A stretch of 64,000 nucleotides of DNA from Lachnospiraceae bacterium (GTDB taxonomy: Bacteria > Bacillota > Clostridia > Lachnospirales > Lachnospiraceae). Under the pieces are notes generated by a model. It did no database searches. It was not told the DNA's origin and saw only the letters and a program-made list of their open reading frames with translations. Below, piece by piece: positions 59,837-64,000 of this stretch. The DNA lies in assembly GCA_030526195.1 (NCBI GenBank), contig JAUNDG010000013.1:1-64000 (forward strand), given 5' to 3'. Numbering within the stretch: position 1 is the first letter of the stretch; every line of letters starts with the position of its first letter. The translations under genes were made by a program, and so were the position numbers.

Positions 59837-60964
59837 ATGGGGCTGTTGCAGCATGATGATGTTCCAAAAAGTGCGGAAGAGCACAGACAGCGTGCCGAGG
59901 AACTGCGCAATGAAGTGAAAACTCTGCGCCGTACCTTTTTAAAGACAGGGGTCTTTGTCCTGGCCGCTTTGGTGGCTCTGGTGCTCATAGCCCTGGGCTG
60001 GTTTGTCAACAACAACAAGGTGACAGCCGCGGGGATGACGGCGAACGCACAGGCGCACTATGCCTTTTATCTGGCCACGGAAAAACCCGTCGGTCACCAG
60101 GGCGTCTTTGATGACAACGGCAGTGCCGGCAGTCTCCTCGAACGTTCCCTTATCGGGGCTAAGCGCGTAGAGCCGGAAGCCGGTCAGACGGTGACCTTTG
60201 AAAACCTGCCGAAGCTTAAGGTGGGTCCCCACGAGTATGAGGCCGACGGCCGCACCTTTATCGTGGCGGATGCCGACGGCGTGAGTCTCATGGTGAATGC
60301 CACCAGCCACGTGGGTAATGACACAGAAGACGGGTTCCTGGCACCGGGATCAAAGGGTGCCGTGACCTTCTATATTATTCCGCTGGAGGATGACCTGGGG
60401 GATGTGGACCTGACATTGTCCCTGGCCGCCTACGGCATCACCTCTACCGTGGATGAGTCCGGTCAGAATGTGACAGCCACCGGGGCCCTCATCACAGGGG
60501 ACGACCAGTTCACAAAACTCTTAAGCGGGCACATGCTCATTTTCAAGGGCAAGGACGCTGACGGCAATTACAGCGATCGGCTGATGCCGGTGATCAAGGG
60601 AGACGGCACCATTTCCTATCCCTTTAAGATGCCGGGCGGCAGCTGGCAGGCGGACAAGCCGGTGGAGATCACCCTTTACTGGCTGTGGCCCCATCGTTTC
60701 GATAATTATGTCTATCCGGGACAGCCGGAAAGCGTGTTCCGTTCCGATTGCGAGGAACAGCGCGCCCTGCTGACCTGGGTGAATCAGAATAAGGACCATA
60801 TCCTGGTGACCACCGGCGATCTGCCGGGGGATGCCAGTGCCGATATGAGCAACGCTGACCAGGTGAAATGGAGCTCCGGCTACAACCGAGGTGACCAGCT
60901 CATCGGCAACACCGCCGGCTATTGCGTCTGGACCATCAACGCGGCCGATGAAAGCGGGAGCTGA
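59837..60964 (+). CDS. Membrane-leader secreted protein, SipW/TasA-like 1
   Basis: A 375-residue protein. The first 35 residues are charged and cytosolic (RQRAEELRNEVKTLRRTFLK), then a membrane helix ends in IALGWFVNNNKVTAAGM. That W-F plus small-residue end is the pattern of SipW-dependent signal segments (compare the A-W-F-D of TasA/camelysin). The rest is beta-rich and acidic with no Cys except near the end. I cannot assign a function. Related proteins form fibres or sheaths in biofilm matrix. ATG 59837 has AGGAGG ten bases upstream. Two similar genes follow on the same strand, 24 and about 370 bases apart. Confidence 0.7.
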   Translation: MGLLQHDDVPKSAEEHRQRAEELRNEVKTLRRTFLKTGVFVLAALVALVLIALGWFVNNNKVTAAGMTANAQAHYAFYLATEKPVGHQGVFDDNGSAGSLLERSLIGAKRVEPEAGQTVTFENLPKLKVGPHEYEADGRTFIVADADGVSLMVNATSHVGNDTEDGFLAPGSKGAVTFYIIPLEDDLGDVDLTLSLAAYGITSTVDESGQNVTATGALITGDDQFTKLLSGHMLIFKGKDADGNYSDRLMPVIKGDGTISYPFKMPGGSWQADKPVEITLYWLWPHRFDNYVYPGQPESVFRSDCEEQRALLTWVNQNKDHILVTTGDLPGDASADMSNADQVKWSSGYNRGDQLIGNTAGYCVWTINAADESGS

Positions 60965-60988
60965 GCATAAGATTTGGAGGCATTTTCT

Positions 60989-61762
60989 TTGAGAGAAGAA
61001 GAGAAGAAAGCAGAAAATCAAGAAGAGAATAAGGAAGAGGCCATCGCCCTGCAGAATCGGCGCTTTCAGAAGCGCGTGACACTTGTGGTGCTGTTATGCG
61101 CTCTTGTGCTGGCGGTCATCGGCATCACCTTTGCCTGGTTCAAAAATGTGCAGCAGCTGCACACGGTGTCCCTGATCCAGACCCCGTCCCGGATCATTTT
61201 GTCCGGGGCCAATCGGTCCGAGCTTCAGAAACTTTCTCTGGAACTGACACCGGATGACACTAAGGACGAGGACAGCGTGACCCTCCGCCGCGTCTTCTGC
61301 GTGGAGAGTTCTGCGGACTACTGGATCGAGCTGGTGAACACCACCAACATTCCCAACATGGAAATGAAGCTCTATCCGGTCACCGCCGCTAACAGCGATA
61401 AGTCCAGCGGCCAGATCGGTGCATCCGACGGTGTGGGCACCTTCTATTACACACCGGATGCCGATACGATCCCGGGCAGCTATCTCAACAAGATAGCCGG
61501 CGAGAATAAGATCGCCATCCAGGCCGGGCAGCCGGGCACACTTCATGACGAGAATTACGTGGCCGGCGATGCGGTGGAGCTTCATGCCGAGCCGCTGTAC
61601 TGGCGGACCGATGCTCAGATGGAGTATGACAAGGCCAACTACAGCCGCCAGGAAACAGAAGAGGGCCAGACCAATCTTTACTATCGCTATTATGTGCTGG
61701 AACTGAGCTGGGATACCTCAGCCCAGGAAACCGACATGATCTACCTCATGGTGTCTCTGTAA
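60989..61762 (+). CDS. Membrane-leader secreted protein, SipW/TasA-like 2
   Basis: A 257-residue protein with a charged start (REEEKKAENQEENKEEA), a membrane helix ending VIGITFAWFKNVQQL and a beta-rich acidic exterior. The AWF at the helix end is a classic SipW-type cleavage context. I chose TTG 60989 because GGAGG lies eight bases upstream; the in-frame TTG at 60974 overlaps that Shine-Dalgarno. It is translated right after the previous gene (24 bases), so both are probably one operon. No SipW-like peptidase is seen in the window. Confidence 0.7.
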   Translation: MREEEKKAENQEENKEEAIALQNRRFQKRVTLVVLLCALVLAVIGITFAWFKNVQQLHTVSLIQTPSRIILSGANRSELQKLSLELTPDDTKDEDSVTLRRVFCVESSADYWIELVNTTNIPNMEMKLYPVTAANSDKSSGQIGASDGVGTFYYTPDADTIPGSYLNKIAGENKIAIQAGQPGTLHDENYVAGDAVELHAEPLYWRTDAQMEYDKANYSRQETEEGQTNLYYRYYVLELSWDTSAQETDMIYLMVSL

Positions 61763-62129
61763 TCGAGACTGTGGGGACGCGCCCGGGCATTTTTCTGATG
61801 CCGGAGGGGCGTATCGAACCGGGCTGCGTGCCCGTCGGTCGTGCCTCGCCCGTGTAACGAGGACACACCGGATAACAGATCCGGAAAATGATGATGCGGT
61901 CACCCGCGGGGAGTGCGGGCGCGCCGGAGCACCATTTTCTAAAAAAATGTATCATCAGGAAATGAAGCTGATGGGCCTTCCCTGGGGAGCGCGGAGGCAA
62001 CGGACACTTCATTTTCTAAAAAATAAACACAAGGCCGGACGGTCTGCGGGGAGTGCGGAGCGCCGGGCAGAAGCGTGCGGGCAGAGTCTGTCCGCGGAAA
62101 CAGCGAATAGATTAATCGGGGGTTTTGAC
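61763..62129. other. GC-rich gap with short direct repeats
   Basis: GGGGAGTGCGG or GGGGAGCGCGG occurs near 61909, 61986 and 62048, and CATTTTCTAAAAAA follows the first two at about 30 bases. An open frame from ATG 61947 continues into the next gene, but its residues (RRQRTLHFLKNKHK) look non-native and it lacks an RBS. Nothing else is recognised. Confidence 0.5.
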
Positions 62130-63044
62130 GTGAGACATAGTCACAGAAAATATCAGAAAAGAAGACTCAGGATCCAGCTGATCCTGCTGCTTCTGGCGGC
62201 CCTTCTCCTTGTGATCGGAGGGTCTTATGCGGCATATGTCAGCCGTTCTTATGTGAAGGGTGTTGCGGCCACGCCACGCTATGGCTTTGGCCTCTATTCA
62301 GATTACCTCTCTGTCGTTTTCAAGGACGCGGATGAGAGGACCTATCCGGACAAGAAGATCCCCCTGACGAAAAAAGCCCAGGACGATACTTCAGCCTACA
62401 AAGTTTCCTTTATCATTTCCAATACAGCTGACGGCACTGTCAGCACAAAACGTATGCAGTATTACCTGAAAATGAGTAATCTGCCGGAGGGCGCTGTCGT
62501 CACCAGCAGCGGCGATATCACGGCGGCGGTCACATCCGCCGGCGGTTATCAGGCACCGGTGATGAAGGCCTACACCAAATCCACTCATGTGTACACCATC
62601 ACCATCCCGGCGGCCAGCCTGGCCACGGCGGCGGACATTGTGGTGACGGCGATCCCGGATGCGGATTCCGACAACAGCGGCTACATTCTGGCCGGTCGGC
62701 TCCAGCCCAGCATCATCGGTTCCGTGGCGGAATTTTCCTATGGTTACGGTTTCACGGACACCGGCGATGTGAAAGACTTCGCCGCCTTCAATTTTGAAAT
62801 GTACGTCAACAATGCGGCGGAGGATCATCTGATGACCCTCTCCTGGGACAACACAAAGGTGGAGATCGATCCCCTTTTCCTTGAGAAAATGCATCTGTCA
62901 CCCGGCAACACGGGATCCATTTCCCTGGTGATGAGTGACGCCGAGGATTACCACCTGATTCAGTTCTACAGACTGCCGGATGCGCAGATCAACAGCTGGA
63001 ATGACATGGCCATCGCCGTGACCCCGGTGGATACCGCACCCTGA
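62130..63044 (+). CDS. Membrane-leader secreted protein, SipW/TasA-like 3
   Basis: A 304-residue protein. After a basic start (HSHRKYQKRRLR) a membrane helix ends LLVIGGSYAAYVSRSYVKG, again a SipW-like leader but with AAY where the others have W-F. The exterior is beta-rich with no Cys and two acidic loops (DADSDNSG, SDAEDYH). GTG 62130 is taken as start because a GGGGG run lies about eight bases upstream and the protein then resembles its two neighbours. The function is unknown; a shared fibre or surface layer is a guess. Confidence 0.65.
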   Translation: MRHSHRKYQKRRLRIQLILLLLAALLLVIGGSYAAYVSRSYVKGVAATPRYGFGLYSDYLSVVFKDADERTYPDKKIPLTKKAQDDTSAYKVSFIISNTADGTVSTKRMQYYLKMSNLPEGAVVTSSGDITAAVTSAGGYQAPVMKAYTKSTHVYTITIPAASLATAADIVVTAIPDADSDNSGYILAGRLQPSIIGSVAEFSYGYGFTDTGDVKDFAAFNFEMYVNNAAEDHLMTLSWDNTKVEIDPLFLEKMHLSPGNTGSISLVMSDAEDYHLIQFYRLPDAQINSWNDMAIAVTPVDTAP

Positions 63045-63157
63045 TGCGGTGATCTGTTCGGCAACCCGTTGTGAGATAAATTGACCGGGAAAGACCGACA
63101 AGGAAATCTTCCTATATAAGTCAGATAAACCCGGATATTGGATGATATAAAAGATAC

Positions 63158-64000
63158 ATGATGAAAATGAGACCTTCTTTGAAGACACTAAACAGAAAAA
63201 GAAGACGAGCCGTGAAGAAAGCCTGGGCGCTCAGCCTGTCGGCTGTCTTGATGCTGTCCGGATTGCCGGTCAGTGCGGCCGCCGCGGAGGCCGGCTCGGT
63301 GGCAGATGATGTTTTGAACGGCGCACCCGGCGACGGCTCTGACGGCAGCGATGAGATCACAGATGGTACCGGCAGCGGCGAGGAGTCCGGTGAAGGCACC
63401 GGCGGCGAAGGCACAACCGAAGGTGAAGGCGGCGCGGGCACCGGCGGGGGCGAAGGCTCCGGTGAAGGGGAAGGCGGCGCAGGCACCGGCGAGGGCGAAG
63501 AGTCCGGCGAAGGCAACGGCGGCATGGGCAACATCGGCGAAGAATCCGAAGAGAACCTGGATGAGGTGGTCGAGGAGGAAGGCCTTGAGAAGGAAACCGT
63601 AGACCTCAACACCCTGCTGGCGGACGGCCGGATCGAATCCCTGACAGAACTGGATGCCATTGCCACAGCGGCCGGGGATCTGGCCTCTGTCACCATGAGC
63701 ATTGAAAACAAGCAGATCATGGTGGACGGCGGTGGTTTGGTGCTGCTGTCCAACACCGAGGTGAACCTGGAAGGCTTTACGGTCTACTTAAGCTCCATCA
63801 GCGGCGGTGTGGCGGACCTCACCCGAGACGTCACCGTAAACTATAACGGTTCCGGTCGGACATTTTCATTTACGGGCCTCGGGTCTGACACCATCCCCTT
63901 CGCGGGCCGTTTCGTGACCCAGGATGCCACCTACAGCGTGGAAACCAAGGCCCCGTTCTTTGCCAATATCGACCTGTCCAAGGTCCAGGTGGCCAATCTC
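63158..64000 (+). CDS. Secreted low-complexity protein, 3' end beyond the window
   Basis: An open frame of 281 codons that runs off the window. It starts MMKMRPSLKTLNRKRRRAVK, followed by a signal helix ALSLSAVLMLSGLPVSAAAA with likely cleavage after it. A stretch of about 75 residues (about 60-135) is almost pure Gly, Glu, Ser, Thr and Ala in repeated GEG and GTGG units, coded by a GC-rich repetitive sequence. A beta-rich globular part follows from about 145 (IEILLNTEV-like strands, TVNYNGSGRTFSFTG). No family is recognised. Starts at 63158, 63161 and 63167 are equally possible as no strong RBS is seen. The position suggests a surface partner of the three preceding proteins. Confidence 0.7.
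   Translation, partial: MMKMRPSLKTLNRKRRRAVKKAWALSLSAVLMLSGLPVSAAAAEAGSVADDVLNGAPGDGSDGSDEITDGTGSGEESGEGTGGEGTTEGEGGAGTGGGEGSGEGEGGAGTGEGEESGEGNGGMGNIGEESEENLDEVVEEEGLEKETVDLNTLLADGRIESLTELDAIATAAGDLASVTMSIENKQIMVDGGGLVLLSNTEVNLEGFTVYLSSISGGVADLTRDVTVNYNGSGRTFSFTGLGSDTIPFAGRFVTQDATYSVETKAPFFANIDLSKVQVANL

Noticed and set aside
1..64000. tRNA, rRNA or classical riboswitches
   Set aside because: The gaps were read for cloverleaf ends, T-box and common aptamer cores; nothing convincing was found, though a covariance-model scan would be decisive.

Overview
The window looks like a chromosomal segment of a Gram-positive, host-associated Clostridia/Eubacteriales bacterium. The pointers are strong AGGAGG-type ribosome binding sites, sortase-anchored surface proteins (variant LPXTG tails), lipobox and SipW-type signal segments, and typical gut-Firmicute families (BspA-like LRR, HxlR, DUF1848). 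GC content is near 50 % by eye. No rRNA, tRNA, origin, CRISPR array or intact insertion sequence was found. The species cannot be named from the sequence.

1-9.2 kb: a broken GntR/FCD regulator; a Gfo/Idh/MocA oxidoreductase; an HxlR regulator with an in-frame stop at codon 5; then a tight operon of an ACGX-repeat peptide, its radical SAM/SPASM maturase, a nitroreductase, a zinc-type macrodomain ADP-ribosyl hydrolase, a class M-like sirtuin and a DUF1848 protein. Next come a solitary AlbA_2/winged-helix protein behind a consensus promoter and an alpha/beta hydrolase. The serine/threonine symporter SstT follows (9.3-10.5 kb).

10.7-37.7 kb: the centrepiece, a composite RiPP locus. Two Nif11-like precursors with Thr-rich cores are accompanied by two B12-type RiPP radical SAM proteins, two E. 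coli-type YcaO proteins, one LanM-like dehydratase whose cyclase half has lost its zinc site, a class I methyltransferase, a GT2-GH3 fusion, two APH-like phosphotransferases, a MATE exporter and a full NHLM export set (HlyD-like adaptor, C39-peptidase ABC protein, second ABC protein). The logic resembles polytheonamide-type proteusins (LanM-like dehydration plus radical C-methylation plus NHLM export) with YcaO chemistry added. I know of no characterised pathway with this set. Each precursor has its own promoter and a stem-loop directly downstream.

37.7-39.7 kb: a non-coding zone with a quasi-periodic array of GCATCGG/CCGATGC inverted repeats, 98-bp tandem repeats, a PD-(D/E)XK-like nuclease gene and a degenerate copy of a 156-bp repeat that is tandemly duplicated at 27.1 kb.

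39.7-64 kb: cell-envelope region. It holds two sortase-type surface proteins (663 and 2120 aa), a LytS-like sensor kinase with an OmpR/SARP-like response regulator, an acetyltransferase, a LytTR-PAS protein, an aquaporin, a dual-sensor MscS channel, an LRR lipoprotein ending in an ADP-ribosyltransferase-like domain, and a run of three SipW/TasA-like secreted proteins followed by a partial secreted protein. A direct-repeat motif of GGGGAA boxes spaced 11 bp occurs upstream of the sensor kinase, the 663-aa surface protein and the LRR lipoprotein, so these may form one regulon.
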